A stretch of 64,000 bases of DNA, taken from the NCBI GenBank assembly GCA_024400635.1, contig JAKSMI010000005.1:62001-126000 (forward strand), written 5' to 3'. This stretch comes from Bacteroidales bacterium. GTDB lineage: Bacteria > Bacteroidota > Bacteroidia > Bacteroidales > WCHB1-69. Under the pieces are notes generated by a model. The model did not search any database. It was not told the DNA's origin and was given only the letters and a program-made list of their open reading frames with translations. This document shows positions 21,893-32,326 of this stretch, one piece after another. A program made the translations under genes and the position numbers. The stretch's first letter is position 1. Every line of letters begins with the position of its first letter.

Positions 21893-22894
21893 ATGGAGAA
21901 CGACAATTTTATAGATTACGTCAAGATATTTTTCCGTTCCGGCAATGGCGGAGCTGGTTCCGCACACTTGTTGCGAACGGCGCACGATCCCAAAGCGGGT
22001 CCTGATGGTGGTGATGGCGGACGCGGTGGCGATGTCATTCTGAAAGGCAATCGCAACCTGTGGACGTTATTGCACCTGCGCTACACGAAACACGTGATGG
22101 CAGAGGACGGCACCGCGGGTCAGGGAAATCAATGTTTCGGCAAGAATGGTAAGACCGCTTACGTCGAAGTACCCCTCGGCACTGTCGTAAAAGACGCAGA
22201 AACTGGCGAATTCATCGGAGAAGTCATGGAAGATGGAGAAGAGTTTGTCGTACTTCCTGGCGGCCGTGGTGGTCAGGGCAACGTGCATTTCAAAACGGCA
22301 ACCCGACAAACCCCACGATTTGCCCAGCCTGGAGAACCCGGCCAGGAAGGTTGGTTCGTGCTTGAGCTGAAAGTTCTTGCCGACATAGGCCTCGTGGGCT
22401 TCCCCAACGCCGGCAAGTCAACGCTGATTTCGGTACTCTCAAATGCCAAGCCTAAAATCGCCGACTATCCTTTCACCACACTCAAACCCAATCTGGGCAT
22501 GGTGGCCTACCGCGACTTTCAGTCGTTTGTCATCGCCGACATTCCAGGTATTATCGAGGGCGCCTCTGAAGGCAAAGGCATCGGTCTGCGCTTTTTGAGA
22601 CACATCGAACGCAACGCCGCTCTCCTATTTCTCGTGCCCTGCATCACAGAAAACATCAAAAAGGAATATCAGGTCCTCCTCAACGAACTCAAGGCCTATA
22701 ATCCGGAATTGATGGATAAGAAAAGACTCCTCGCCATCACCAAATGCGACCTGATGCCCGAGGAAGAAATCAAGAAACTCCAGAAAAAAGTACCCAAGGA
22801 CGTGGACGTTGTATTCATCTCCTCTCACGCTCAGAAAAACCTGTCGACACTGAAAGACAAACTCTGGGCGATGCTCAATGATGTTGAGAGTTGA
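21893..22894 (+). CDS. obg: GTPase Obg (CgtA)
   Basis: A 333-residue GTPase. Residues 1 to about 160 form the glycine-rich Obg fold ([23 protein letters not shown]). The G domain has [11 protein letters not shown] (G1), [16 protein letters not shown] (G3), TKCDL (G4) and ISSHA (G5). There is no C-terminal OCT domain, as in many Bacteroidota. It acts in late assembly of the large ribosomal subunit. The position near adk is typical for the phylum. Confidence 0.96.
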   Translation: MENDNFIDYVKIFFRSGNGGAGSAHLLRTAHDPKAGPDGGDGGRGGDVILKGNRNLWTLLHLRYTKHVMAEDGTAGQGNQCFGKNGKTAYVEVPLGTVVKDAETGEFIGEVMEDGEEFVVLPGGRGGQGNVHFKTATRQTPRFAQPGEPGQEGWFVLELKVLADIGLVGFPNAGKSTLISVLSNAKPKIADYPFTTLKPNLGMVAYRDFQSFVIADIPGIIEGASEGKGIGLRFLRHIERNAALLFLVPCITENIKKEYQVLLNELKAYNPELMDKKRLLAITKCDLMPEEEIKKLQKKVPKDVDVVFISSHAQKNLSTLKDKLWAMLNDVES

Positions 22895-22990
22895 AAACTA
22901 TTAAACAATAAAGAATAAAAAAATCGAGAAGAGAGAACAAACGCCGGAAGCGGAAGATTAGTCCTCAGTTCTCAGTTAAATACAAGACTT

Positions 22991-24337
22991 ATGGTAAAGC
23001 CATCAATTCCAAAAGGAACAAGAGATTTTTCACCCATAGAAATGGGACGCCGCAATTATATTTTTGATACTATCAGAAAGGTATTTAAAAAGCATGCCTT
23101 TCTGCCCATCGAAACCCCATCAATGGAGAATCTTTCGACGCTGATGGGAAAATACGGCGAAGAAGGCGACCGTCTACTTTTCAAGGTCCTCAACTCCGGC
23201 GATTTCAAGCAGGGTGTCGATTTCGATAAGCTGAACAGCAACCAGCTGACTTCTAAAATTTGCGAAAAAGGTCTGAGATACGACCTGACCGTGCCTTTCG
23301 CCCGTTACGTTGTACAGCATCAAGCCGAGTTGGCATTTCCTTTCAAACGTTTCCAAATGCAACCCGTTTGGCGAGCCGACAGACCACAGAAAGGCCGATA
23401 TCGCGAATTTTACCAGTGTGATGTCGACGTCATCGGCAGCAACAGCCTGCTCAACGAAGCCGAGCTGATGCAGATGACCGACGAAATTTTCAAAGCCTTC
23501 AACATTCCGGTAACCATTAAGGTCAACAATCGAAAGATTTTGTCTGGCATTGCCGAAGTAGTCGGGGAAGCTGAAAAGTTGACCGACATCTGCACCGCCA
23601 TCGACAAACTCGACAAGATTGGCAAGGACAAGGTTTGCGAAGAGTTGCTTGAACGTGGGCTGAGCCAGCAAGCCATCGACAGCATGGAGCCATTCTTCAA
23701 CTTCAGCGGCAACAATAACGAAAAATTGAGTCAGCTGGCTCAGATTTTCGCCAGCAGCGAAATTGGCACCAAGGGCATTAGCGAAATCAGACAAATGCTT
23801 GCCTATGCCGCACAATTAGGCATCGACGCCGACATCGAAATCGACATTACCTTGGCCCGCGGCTTGAATTACTACACGGGAGCCATTTTCGAAGTGAAAG
23901 CCCAAAACGTCTCCATTGGCAGCATTTCCGGTGGCGGCCGCTACGACGACCTCACGGGCATCTTCGGACTCAAGAACATGTCGGGTGTCGGTATTTCGTA
24001 CGGCGCGGAACGCATCTACGACGTACTAAATGAACTGAACCTCTTCCCCGATGACATCAACACGCCCATCAAGGCATTATTCCTCAACTTCGGAGAGCAG
24101 GAAGAACTTTACGCGCTGAAGGGCTTGCAGGTGTTGCGCAATGCAGGCATTGCCAGCGAACTGTATCCCGACAAGGCCAAAATCGGCAAGCAGATGACCT
24201 ACGCCAACGCCAAGGCCATACCATTTGTCATCATGGCTGGCGCCGACGAAATGGCAGAGAATGTGTACACGCTGAAGGACATGAACAGTGGTGAACAGCA
24301 GAAGCTGAAGATTGATGATATCGCCAAGCGATTCTAA
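22991..24337 (+). CDS. hisS: Histidine--tRNA ligase
   Basis: A 448-residue class II aminoacyl-tRNA synthetase. Visible are motif 2 ([18 protein letters not shown]), the histidine-specific [14 protein letters not shown] and motif 3 ([10 protein letters not shown]), followed by the anticodon-binding domain ([17 protein letters not shown]). It charges tRNA-His in the cytoplasm. The upstream 96 bases hold no clear -7 box, so it may be read from the pyrE-obg promoter. A dispersed repeat and the EF-G promoter follow. Confidence 0.96.
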   Translation: MVKPSIPKGTRDFSPIEMGRRNYIFDTIRKVFKKHAFLPIETPSMENLSTLMGKYGEEGDRLLFKVLNSGDFKQGVDFDKLNSNQLTSKICEKGLRYDLTVPFARYVVQHQAELAFPFKRFQMQPVWRADRPQKGRYREFYQCDVDVIGSNSLLNEAELMQMTDEIFKAFNIPVTIKVNNRKILSGIAEVVGEAEKLTDICTAIDKLDKIGKDKVCEELLERGLSQQAIDSMEPFFNFSGNNNEKLSQLAQIFASSEIGTKGISEIRQMLAYAAQLGIDADIEIDITLARGLNYYTGAIFEVKAQNVSIGSISGGGRYDDLTGIFGLKNMSGVGISYGAERIYDVLNELNLFPDDINTPIKALFLNFGEQEELYALKGLQVLRNAGIASELYPDKAKIGKQMTYANAKAIPFVIMAGADEMAENVYTLKDMNSGEQQKLKIDDIAKRF

Positions 24338-24503
24338 TGAGAAAATAACATGTAACTTTACCTTTTGAAATTTTGTTTCACGGACTTCGCAAGATTCAAA
24401 GGAACGGCGTGAAAAGAGTAAAATTTTCATAACGTCCTATTATACAATATTTAAGAAGAAAAACTTCGGGTAATTTTGGGGACGCATGGTCAAAGTCAGG
24501 AAA

Positions 24504-24622
24504 GGCAATACAACATCATAACCGCATGCATCGACAAAGGATGTGCTGTCAGCAGTGTAACACTGAAGCGGCGGTGTCTGAAAGACACCACAATAAGTAA
24601 CCGGGGACGAAGTCCTCGGTGT
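24504..24622. repeat. Dispersed intergenic repeat (17623 family), second locus
   Basis: Starts GGCAATACAACATCATAACC and contains GGTGTCTGAAAGACACC and AACCGGGGACGAAGTCCTCGG, matching the unit at 17623 over its ends with divergence in the middle. It occupies the 435-base gap between hisS and EF-G; the remaining bases hold the EF-G promoter and AT-rich sequence. Confidence 0.85.
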
Positions 24623-24714
24623 AAATGGCGTTGTTGGAATCTGTTGCCTGAAAGGCGGAGGATATGCTTGATTTTTATTTTTATTCACTTACCCAAAAAT
24701 CCCGAAATTTTATG

Positions 24715-24722
24715 TATCTTTG
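24715..24722 (+). promoter_or_regulatory. -7 promoter box for EF-G
   Basis: TATCTTTG, a perfect TAnnTTTG, 50 bases before the ATG. The preceding CCGAAATTTTATG is repeated exactly before the metal operon promoter at 29491. Confidence 0.7.
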
Positions 24723-24772
24723 CAAAACCAAATCAAAACAATTAATTCGTTAACAATCAAATACTTATACTT

Positions 24773-26848
24773 ATGAGTTTTCGAATGTCGAAACTAAGAA
24801 ATATCGGAATCGCCGCTCACATCGACGCCGGCAAGACTACCGTCTCCGAACGTATCCTCTTCTTCACGGGAGTAAACCGCAAGGTGGGCGAAACCCACGA
24901 CGGCCAAGCCACCATGGACTTTATGAAGCAGGAACAGGAACGCGGCATCACCATTGCCTCCGCTGCCATCACAGCACAATGGAACGACCACCAGATTAAC
25001 TTAATCGACACTCCGGGCCACGTTGACTTTACCATCGAAGTGGAACGCTCCCTGCGCGTCATCGACGGCATGGTCGCCATCTTCTGCGCCGTCGGTGGCG
25101 TTGAACCTCAAAGCGAAACAGTTTGGAATCAGGCGGACAAATACCGTGTTCCACGCATCGCCTTCGTCAACAAAATGGACCGCACAGGCGCTGATTTTCA
25201 AGAAGTCATCAACCAGATGAACAACTATCTTGGTGCCAATGCGCTCCCCATCCAATTGCCTATCGGTGTGGAAAACACCTTCCAGGGCTGCATCGACCTG
25301 GTCAAGATGAAAGCCATCACCTTCACCGAGAAAGATCGCATCGAAAACGAAATCCCCGATGAGCTGAAAGCTGCCGCAAAACAGGCTCGCAATAATCTCA
25401 TCGAGAAACTTGCCGACTACAACGACGATATTGCAGACTGCTACCTGACAGAGCAGGAAGTTGACGAACAACTGCTGAAACAGGCCATCCGCGAAGCCAC
25501 GCTGAAACTGCTCGTAACCCCCGTTCTTTGTGGTGCGGCCTATAAAAACAAAGGCATCCAACTGCTGCTCGACGCCGTCGTTGACTACCTGCCTAGTCCT
25601 ACCGACAAAGGAGCTTTCATAGCCCATGACCCCGATGACGAAGAGAAGACTATTCAGCGCCAACCTTCTATCAATGAACCATTTGCTGGATTGGCTTTCA
25701 AACTCATCAACGATCCGTACGTTGGCCAACAGACCTTCATCCGCATTTTCAGCGGAAAACTCAGCAACGGCATGACCTTGCTCAATGTCAACAAAGGCAA
25801 GAGCGAGCGCGTAGGCCGCATCTTCCGCATCAAAGCAAAGGAACGTGAAGAAATCACTGAAGCCGGCGCCGGCGAAATCATCGCACTTGTTGGCATGAAA
25901 TACACACGTACTGGCGATACGCTTTGCGATGAAAACTCTCCAGTCCTTCTTGAATCCATCCAGGTTCCTCCTGCGGTTATTGAAATGAAAGTCAACATTG
26001 AAGACAAGAAAAACCGCAACAAGTTGGGCGAAGCATTGGCCAAGCTGACCAATGAAGATCCGTCTTTCCACTCGCATTTCGACGAAGAGACGGAAGAGAC
26101 CATCATTGCCGGCATGGGCGAGTTGCATTTGGAAATCCTCGTTGAGCGCATCCGCGACGAGTTCAAGGTGCCTATCACTGTGGGAGCTCCATCCGTTTCC
26201 TTCCGTGAAACCATCACCCGCGAAAGCGAGTGCGTTTACAAGCACGTTAAACAGAGCGGCGGCAAGGGCCAGTATGCTCACACCGTCATCCGCTTCGAAC
26301 CCAACCCTGGCAAGGGTTTCGAGTTCGTGGACATGACCAAGGGCGGCGTTATTCCCCGCGAATACATGCCTTCCATACAGAAAGGTTTGCTAAATGCCAT
26401 GACCAAGAGCCCCGTCGCTGGATATCCCGTTGTCGATGTCAAGTGCGTCCTTTTGGACGGCAGCTACCACCCCGTAGATTCCAGCGATATGGCCTTCCAG
26501 TTGTGTGCCGCCATGTGCTTCAAGCAGGGCTTCAAAAAAGCAAACCCTGTTCTGCTCGAGCCCATGATGAAAATCGAAGTCAACACCCCCGATGACTACA
26601 TCGGCAACGTAACCAGAGATGTCAACAAGCGCCGCGGCAGAATCGAAAACATGCGCCGTTTCCGCAAGGGTTCTCAAAAACTCGACGGTTTCATTCCTTT
26701 GATGGAAATGTTTGGCTACGCCACCGCACTACGCAACATCACCAGCGGACGAGCCAACTATTCCATGGAATTCTACCAATACGCGCCTATGCCCGCTGCC
26801 AAACAGGAAGAAATCATCAAGGAAAGACAATCAAACAACAAAGACTAA
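24773..26848 (+). CDS. fusA: Elongation factor G
   Basis: A 691-residue translational GTPase. Motifs are [11 protein letters not shown] (G1), [10 protein letters not shown] (G3) and [13 protein letters not shown] (G4), followed by domains II-V ending in the usual GYATALRN...[11 protein letters not shown] region. It moves tRNA and mRNA through the ribosome. The sequence around switch I ([20 protein letters not shown]) differs from the common Bacteroides EF-G ([20 protein letters not shown]), so this may be a second EF-G or a distinct lineage form; a canonical copy next to rpsL/rpsG is not in the window. The symbol names the family. Start could be the Met four codons in. Its stop overlaps the stop of the convergent permease gene. 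Confidence 0.9.
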   Translation: MSFRMSKLRNIGIAAHIDAGKTTVSERILFFTGVNRKVGETHDGQATMDFMKQEQERGITIASAAITAQWNDHQINLIDTPGHVDFTIEVERSLRVIDGMVAIFCAVGGVEPQSETVWNQADKYRVPRIAFVNKMDRTGADFQEVINQMNNYLGANALPIQLPIGVENTFQGCIDLVKMKAITFTEKDRIENEIPDELKAAAKQARNNLIEKLADYNDDIADCYLTEQEVDEQLLKQAIREATLKLLVTPVLCGAAYKNKGIQLLLDAVVDYLPSPTDKGAFIAHDPDDEEKTIQRQPSINEPFAGLAFKLINDPYVGQQTFIRIFSGKLSNGMTLLNVNKGKSERVGRIFRIKAKEREEITEAGAGEIIALVGMKYTRTGDTLCDENSPVLLESIQVPPAVIEMKVNIEDKKNRNKLGEALAKLTNEDPSFHSHFDEETEETIIAGMGELHLEILVERIRDEFKVPITVGAPSVSFRETITRESECVYKHVKQSGGKGQYAHTVIRFEPNPGKGFEFVDMTKGGVIPREYMPSIQKGLLNAMTKSPVAGYPVVDVKCVLLDGSYHPVDSSDMAFQLCAAMCFKQGFKKANPVLLEPMMKIEVNTPDDYIGNVTRDVNKRRGRIENMRRFRKGSQKLDGFIPLMEMFGYATALRNITSGRANYSMEFYQYAPMPAAKQEEIIKERQSNNKD

Positions 26849-27951
26849 GAGCGCACGTCCATAGCATTGCGTAATGCCCTGCCAATGAGCATAAACGACA
26901 GCACCAACAGCATAATCGCCACACCTGGGATAATGGCCAAATAGGCGTGGTTGATGACGATGTACGCATAGTTTTCTTTCATCATCATTCCCCAAGACGG
27001 TGTGGGCGGTTGAACTCCCAATCCAAGAAAACTCAAACCCGCCTCCATCAATATTGCAGAAGAAAAATTGGAAGCGGCAATGACGATGACTGTACCCAAT
27101 ACATTGGGTAGAATATGTTTTAAAATAATATGGAAACCACTGTAACCCAGCGCTTTCCCCGACTCCACGAAATCCTGTTCCCGCAAGCTGATAACCTGGC
27201 CACGCACCACACGAGCAACATCCACCCACATCGTCAAACCCATCGCCACAAAAATCTGCCAGAAGCCTTTTCCCAACGCAAAACTGATGGCAATGACTAA
27301 CAACAACGTCGGAATCGACCATACAACATTGATGATATACATCAGCACATCATCGACTTTCCCTCTGTAATAGCCGGCAATGGCGCCCACCAAAATTCCA
27401 ATCAACAAAGCGATGACAACAGAAATCAGTCCGACGGCCAAACTGATGCGCGTCCCCATCATCAACTGGCTAAGTACATCACGTCCATAGCGGTCAGTGC
27501 CCAACAGAAAACGCTTATTCATGACTGGTTCATCGGGAGCGAGCTCAGACAACGCGTAAACTTGTATATCCTCGTCATCATGCCCCCAAAGGCTGGCATA
27601 CAATGAATCACCTTCGATGCGATAAGTGTCAATGGGGATGGTTGAATAAAATGCTGGCTGACCGAAAAGCATCTTTTTCAAGACACCGCAATGCTCCACT
27701 TCCCTACTCTGCCGAACTTGCAGCAAATCAACGGTAAAGCCAGGACTTTGCAAAGCGATTTCTAGTTGCTGGTGGTTGCAATATGGCGTATGGTCTGGCG
27801 TTATCAAATACCCCAGCACTGCCACTATCACCATCAAGATAATATAGGCCAAAGAAAATACACCCTGTTTCTCCTTCTTAAACCGACTCCAAGTTAGAGA
27901 AGAAAGAGAAACAGGTTTGTAATTTTCCGTTTTTTTCTTAAAGAATTTCAA
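26845..27951 (-). CDS. ABC transporter permease, DppC/OppC type
   Basis: A 368-residue inner-membrane protein. The second half is a typical oligopeptide/dipeptide permease: [20 protein letters not shown], then membrane segments and the ATPase-contact loop [15 protein letters not shown], ending with several helices and NAMDVRS. The N-terminal part has one membrane segment and about 100 periplasmic residues. No ATG fits; the frame opens with TTG at 27949-27951, 12 bases after the stop of the aldolase gene, suggesting coupled translation. The partner permease, ATPases and binding protein are not in the window. Substrate unknown, peptides being likeliest. Confidence 0.88.
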   Translation of the reverse strand: MKFFKKKTENYKPVSLSSLTWSRFKKEKQGVFSLAYIILMVIVAVLGYLITPDHTPYCNHQQLEIALQSPGFTVDLLQVRQSREVEHCGVLKKMLFGQPAFYSTIPIDTYRIEGDSLYASLWGHDDEDIQVYALSELAPDEPVMNKRFLLGTDRYGRDVLSQLMMGTRISLAVGLISVVIALLIGILVGAIAGYYRGKVDDVLMYIINVVWSIPTLLLVIAISFALGKGFWQIFVAMGLTMWVDVARVVRGQVISLREQDFVESGKALGYSGFHIILKHILPNVLGTVIVIAASNFSSAILMEAGLSFLGLGVQPPTPSWGMMMKENYAYIVINHAYLAIIPGVAIMLLVLSFMLIGRALRNAMDVRS

Positions 27952-27963
27952 ATCAGGCTCAGA

Positions 27964-29043
27964 TTAGCAACGGTCGATGGCATTAAGGTCGCTGAAAGCC
28001 ACTTTAAGACGTTCCACCACTGATTTTTCACCTTCACGAAGGAATGCGCGAGGATCGTAATATTTCTTATTCGGTTTATCTTCACCTTCGGGATTACCGA
28101 TTTGGCTTTGCAGATAAGCTTCATTTTTCTTGTAATAATTCATCACACCCAACCAGAAAGCCCACTGGGTATCGGTATCAATGTTCATCTTTACAACACC
28201 ATATTCAATAGCTTCCTTGATTTTTTCGGGTTCAGAACCAGAACCGCCATGAAATACGAAGTTGACGGGATTTTCCTGGGTATGGAATTTTTCCTGAATA
28301 TATTTCTGAGAATTATGTAATATGATGGGTTGCAACTTCACGTTACCAGGTTTGTAAACACCATGAACATTACCAAAAGAGGCGGCAATAGTGAAGTTCG
28401 GGCTCACTTTCATCAGTTCTTCGTATGCGTATGCCACATCTTCGGGCTGTGTATATAGACGAGCACTGTCGATGCCGGTATTGTCAACACCATCTTCTTC
28501 TCCACCCGTAATTCCCAACTCAACTTCCAAAGTCATGCCGATTTTAGACATGCGTTCGAGGTATTTCTTGCAGATTTCGATATTTTCCTTCAACGGTTCA
28601 ACCGAAAGGTCAAGCATGTGAGAACTAAAAAGAGGCTTACCGTTTTCAGCATAGAATTTTTCGCCAGCATCGAGCAAGCCATCAATCCATGGCAGCAGTT
28701 TCTTAGCCGCATGATCGGTGTGAATAATCACTGGTATTCCATACAATTCCGAGACTTGGTGTATATGCTTAGCACCTGAAACGGCGCCTTCGATAGCCAC
28801 TTTTTCCGCATCATTGCTCAGCGATTTGCCGGCATAAAAATGCGAACCGCCATTAGAAAATTGTATCATAACAGGCGAATTGACCACTTTTGCAGCTTCC
28901 ATAACGGCATTCACCGAGTCAGTGCCAACAACGTTGACAGCGGGAAGCGCGAACTTCTCTGCCTTTGCGATTCTGAAAATTTCCTGTAAATCCTTGCCGT
29001 AAACAAAACCGGCTTTCACTTTTGATAATATTTTTTCTGACAT
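27964..29043 (-). CDS. fbaA: Class II fructose-bisphosphate aldolase
   Basis: A 359-residue zinc aldolase of the FbaA (class IIA) type. Metal and substrate motifs include VIIHTDHAAKKLLPWIDG, LEVELGITGGEEDG, FVFHGGSGS and VKMNIDTDTQWAF. It splits fructose-1,6-bisphosphate into two triose phosphates in glycolysis and runs in reverse in gluconeogenesis. A TAAATTTG -7 box lies just upstream at 29066-29073. It is followed closely by the DppC-type permease on the same strand. Confidence 0.96.
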   Translation of the reverse strand: MSEKILSKVKAGFVYGKDLQEIFRIAKAEKFALPAVNVVGTDSVNAVMEAAKVVNSPVMIQFSNGGSHFYAGKSLSNDAEKVAIEGAVSGAKHIHQVSELYGIPVIIHTDHAAKKLLPWIDGLLDAGEKFYAENGKPLFSSHMLDLSVEPLKENIEICKKYLERMSKIGMTLEVELGITGGEEDGVDNTGIDSARLYTQPEDVAYAYEELMKVSPNFTIAASFGNVHGVYKPGNVKLQPIILHNSQKYIQEKFHTQENPVNFVFHGGSGSEPEKIKEAIEYGVVKMNIDTDTQWAFWLGVMNYYKKNEAYLQSQIGNPEGEDKPNKKYYDPRAFLREGEKSVVERLKVAFSDLNAIDRC

Positions 29044-29065
29044 AATTTGTAATTTTTGAAGTTTG

Positions 29066-29073
29066 CAAATTTA
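29066..29073 (-). promoter_or_regulatory. -7 promoter box for fbaA
   Basis: Minus-strand TAAATTTG, 22 bases before the ATG, fitting TAnnTTTG. No clear -33 box. Confidence 0.55.
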
Positions 29074-29164
29074 CGGATTTTTTTCGATTGCATAGCTTTT
29101 CAAATGTTAAATTGTTTGGCTTTGCGATACTTTCTTTGGGTTTCAAAGAAAGTATCAGAAAATG

Positions 29165-29345
29165 GTATTGCCTTTCAGGCAAAGATTTCCCCCGGAGCAT
29201 TCTTCTCCGAGGACTCGTCCCCGGTTACTATGTTGTGGTGTCTTTCAGACACCGCAATTTCAGTGCCACACTGCCAACAACACCTCCTTCATTGATGCAA
29301 GCGGTTACAATGTCGTATTGCTCTCCCTAACTTTGACCATACGTC
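29165..29345. repeat. Dispersed intergenic repeat (17623 family), inverted copy
   Basis: Reverse-complement relative of the unit at 17623: CCGAGGACTCGTCCCCGGTTAC followed by ACATTGTGG-like sequence, GGTGTCTTTCAGACACC and TGCAAGCGGTTACAATGTCG. It fills much of the 477-base gap between fbaA and the metal operon. The rest of the gap (29346-29490) shows nothing recognisable. Confidence 0.8.
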
Positions 29346-29490
29346 ATCCAAGTTGCCAGAACTCTTCTTAATCACTGTATATTAAGACGTTACAAAACAT
29401 CGCCATTAATACTGTCTAAGGCAGAAAATATCATCTTTCTACTAAGTATAACAATCTTTATCCACTGGTGTAAAATTCCGAAATTTTATG

Positions 29491-29498
29491 TAAGTTTG
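29491..29498 (+). promoter_or_regulatory. -7 promoter box for the metal operon
   Basis: TAAGTTTG, 22 bases before the ATG at 29521, preceded by CCGAAATTTTATG, the same 13 bases as before the EF-G -7 box. It should drive the three genes that follow. Confidence 0.65.
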
Positions 29499-29520
29499 CA
29501 TTCGCAAATAACAAACAACA

Positions 29521-29886
29521 ATGAAGCAGTTTTTGAGATCGGTGATTGTAATTCTGATGACGACGTTTTTCATCGTCTATTCATCAGGACTGCTCATTAC
29601 CGTTCATCACTGCTGCCATTGCAAAGCACACCACCACAGCGCTAACGACCATCGCCATTGCCACGAAGAGACCTATTTCTTCAAAATTACAGACAACTAC
29701 GAAGTCAGCGACACACATTTCAATGGAGAAAGCCTCTCTGCCATTACACTTTTTACAGAGAATTTTACGATTATCGCCGAATTCTTTCATTTTTTCAATA
29801 TCATTAAATACGCTGACCATTTTCCACCCCCACACCTATTGGAAAACCTGTCAATTTCCCTTATCATCTCTCAATTTTTATTGTGA
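29521..29886 (+). CDS. Small His/Cys-rich membrane-anchored protein (HYC_CC_PP-like)
   Basis: A 121-residue protein. An N-terminal hydrophobic segment (VIVILMTTFFIVYSSGLLI) serves as signal or anchor, followed by TVHHCCHCKAHHHSANDHRH, a dense His/Cys metal-binding stretch, and a late HFPPPHLLENL. The order HHC, CC, PP resembles the small HYC_CC_PP proteins often found before TonB-dependent receptors in Bacteroidota. It probably faces the periplasm and binds a metal such as copper. It is the first gene of a three-gene unit with a receptor and an HMA protein. The exact family is uncertain. Confidence 0.7.
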   Translation: MKQFLRSVIVILMTTFFIVYSSGLLITVHHCCHCKAHHHSANDHRHCHEETYFFKITDNYEVSDTHFNGESLSAITLFTENFTIIAEFFHFFNIIKYADHFPPPHLLENLSISLIISQFLL

Positions 29887-29938
29887 TTATTCTTATTATT
29901 TAAAATTCATTCTTAATTAATATCAATAATCAAAAAAA

Positions 29939-32242
29939 ATGAAAAAGAGAATCATCATTATTATATTCATTATTTTCGCTGTGATGCCGATGATTGCGCA
30001 AAATCTCTCCGGCACAGTGAAAGAATTGGGCGACGATGGTCAGGAGAGTTTCATTATCGGAGCGATTTTACAATGGAAAGGTACTGATATCGGCACCTTG
30101 AGCGATGGCGAGGGTCATTTTTCGCTTCCAAGAAGTCCTTATACCGACACCTTGCTCGTAGTGTATCAAGCCTACGATAACGACACCATTGTCGTTTCCA
30201 AAGACCAAACCGAGCTGAACATCATACTCTCGTCGGCGCACAATCTGTCAACCGTGGACGTGAGTGCCCGCAATGGCGCATACGTTTCCGTCAAACCCAT
30301 CTTAACGACCGTCATCACCACACAAGGTCTACGAAAAGCGGCTTGCTGCAATCTGGCGGAAAGTTTCGAAAGCACTGTGGCTGTTGATGTCGAATATTCC
30401 GATGCCGTCACGGGTGCCAAGCAGATTTCAATGCTCGGACTGGCAGGCATCTACTCTCAAATTCTGCTTGAGAATGTCCCCTTTGTCAGATTACTGTCAA
30501 ACCAATTCGGTCTGGCCTTTGTGCCTGGCACATGGATGGAAAGCATCAGTGTTTCCAAGGGAGTTGCTTCTGTCACCAACGGCTACGAAGCCATTTCCGG
30601 ACAGATTGATGTGGAATACAAAAAGCCTGAAACCAATCGTGAACGACTATTTGTCAACCTTTTCGGCAATACGATGGGCAAAGGCGAGTTCAATCTGAAC
30701 AGCCGCTTCGATGTCGGGAAATCGAAACACGCCTCCTCGATGATTCTGGCCCATGGTGAAGGTCAGTTTGCCAAAATCGACATGAACAAAGACGGCTTTC
30801 TTGACGTGCCTCAAAATTACCAAATCAACCTGATGAACCGCTGGGATTACGATATTCCCGGCAAGTTTGAAGGCCGTACCTGGATTGGCTATCTCTTTGA
30901 AGACCGCATCGGCGGACAAATGAATTTCAATCCTAAAAAAAGCTTTGCCGAAACCCTTTCCGAAGGCGTTTGGGGAATGCGCATTAAGACCAACAAGGTT
31001 GATGTAACTACCAAAAACGGTTTTCTACTTGCTGGAGAACACGAAAGCATCGGAACCATCCTGTCTTTCACCTTCCACGACAACCAATCGCAGTTTGGGG
31101 ATCGGCTTTACAACGGAAGACAAATCAGCGGATATGCCAACATTTTATATTCCAACAGATTAGGAGCAAAGGAAAGAAGCAAGATTACCGCTGGCGCAAG
31201 CTTTCAAATGGACTTTGTCAACGAAAATCTTTCACCAAGAATGTTTTCGGGACAGATAGCCAGCGACATCATCCGCCGCAATGAGTTGGTGCCAGGACTT
31301 TTTGCCGAATATTCTTACTCCATTGAAGACAAACTGGTGATAATGCCTGGTTTCCGTTTGGATTACAATGTGGCGTACAACAAACTCTTTTGGACGCCAC
31401 GTCTGCACATCAAATGGCAAGTGGCAAAGAACAGTTCCTTCCGTATTTCGGCGGGCAAAGGTTATCGTGTTTCCAACGTTCTTACCGAAAACCAGTCTCT
31501 GCTCATCAGCAACCGTGATTTCGTCTTCGATGATGCCCAAGGAGACCAAGGTGGCATCAACAAAGGGCTGCTTCCGGAAGAAGCTTACAATGCAGGCATT
31601 AGCTTTGTACAGGGTTTCGAGTTGCCTGGCGGCAAATCCAGCCTCAGCATCGATTATTACTACACCTACTTCGTAAATCAGACCATCATCGACATCGACC
31701 AGGATATTCATGGCATACATATCTATAATCTGAATGGCAACTACAATGGCACAGGCAACAAATCGTACTCACACTCAGCACAAGCCGAACTGACATTGAT
31801 GCCTTTCAAGCGCTTCGAAATCATTCTGGCCTACCGATATAATTTGGTAAAACAAAACACCAACAGGACATTGCAAGACAAAGCCCTGATGAGTCCGCAC
31901 AAGGCCTTATTAAGTTTAAGTTACGCCACCAAATTCGACAAGTGGAAATTCAACGTAAGCTTACAGTACCACAGCAAGATGCGTTTACCCGACATGAGCG
32001 GCAACCCAGTTGAATATCAGCCGACACCATCTAAAGGCTATTTTATGCTGAACGCACAAATCACGAAAAAATACAAAGGATGGGAATTTTACATCGGCGG
32101 CGAAAACCTGGCCAACCAAAAGCAACCAAATCCGATTTTATCGGCCGACAATCCCTACGGCGAATATTTCGACGCCTCCATCATCCACAGTCCCATCACG
32201 GGAATCATGGGATATGTGGGATTTAGATATTCTATGAAATAG
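29939..32242 (+). CDS. TonB-dependent outer-membrane receptor
   Basis: A 767-residue receptor. It has a signal peptide ending near MPMIAQ, a carboxypeptidase-regulatory-like domain (GTVKELGDDGQESFIIGAIL), a plug domain (RKAACCNLAESFESTVAVD, MLGLAGIYSQILLEN) and a C-terminal barrel ending in VGFRYSMK. Such receptors import large or chelated ligands across the outer membrane using TonB. Neighbours that bind metal suggest a metal or metal-complex ligand, and the plug's AACCNL Cys pair fits a subgroup seen beside HMA proteins. It follows the small His/Cys-rich gene by 52 bases. Confidence 0.88.
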   Translation: MKKRIIIIIFIIFAVMPMIAQNLSGTVKELGDDGQESFIIGAILQWKGTDIGTLSDGEGHFSLPRSPYTDTLLVVYQAYDNDTIVVSKDQTELNIILSSAHNLSTVDVSARNGAYVSVKPILTTVITTQGLRKAACCNLAESFESTVAVDVEYSDAVTGAKQISMLGLAGIYSQILLENVPFVRLLSNQFGLAFVPGTWMESISVSKGVASVTNGYEAISGQIDVEYKKPETNRERLFVNLFGNTMGKGEFNLNSRFDVGKSKHASSMILAHGEGQFAKIDMNKDGFLDVPQNYQINLMNRWDYDIPGKFEGRTWIGYLFEDRIGGQMNFNPKKSFAETLSEGVWGMRIKTNKVDVTTKNGFLLAGEHESIGTILSFTFHDNQSQFGDRLYNGRQISGYANILYSNRLGAKERSKITAGASFQMDFVNENLSPRMFSGQIASDIIRRNELVPGLFAEYSYSIEDKLVIMPGFRLDYNVAYNKLFWTPRLHIKWQVAKNSSFRISAGKGYRVSNVLTENQSLLISNRDFVFDDAQGDQGGINKGLLPEEAYNAGISFVQGFELPGGKSSLSIDYYYTYFVNQTIIDIDQDIHGIHIYNLNGNYNGTGNKSYSHSAQAELTLMPFKRFEIILAYRYNLVKQNTNRTLQDKALMSPHKALLSLSYATKFDKWKFNVSLQYHSKMRLPDMSGNPVEYQPTPSKGYFMLNAQITKKYKGWEFYIGGENLANQKQPNPILSADNPYGEYFDASIIHSPITGIMGYVGFRYSMK

Positions 32243-32326
32243 ACACAACGAACCATCGTACCCACCAACAATAAAACAATAAAACAATTAAACAATAAAA
32301 CAATTAAACAATAAAAAAACACAGCT

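Noticed and set aside
25001..26281. A 426-codon open frame opposite EF-G
   Set aside because: It lies wholly antisense to a certain gene, has no recognisable domain and reflects codon bias of the true gene. Similar long antisense frames inside htpG, hisS and the giant protein were left out for the same reason.
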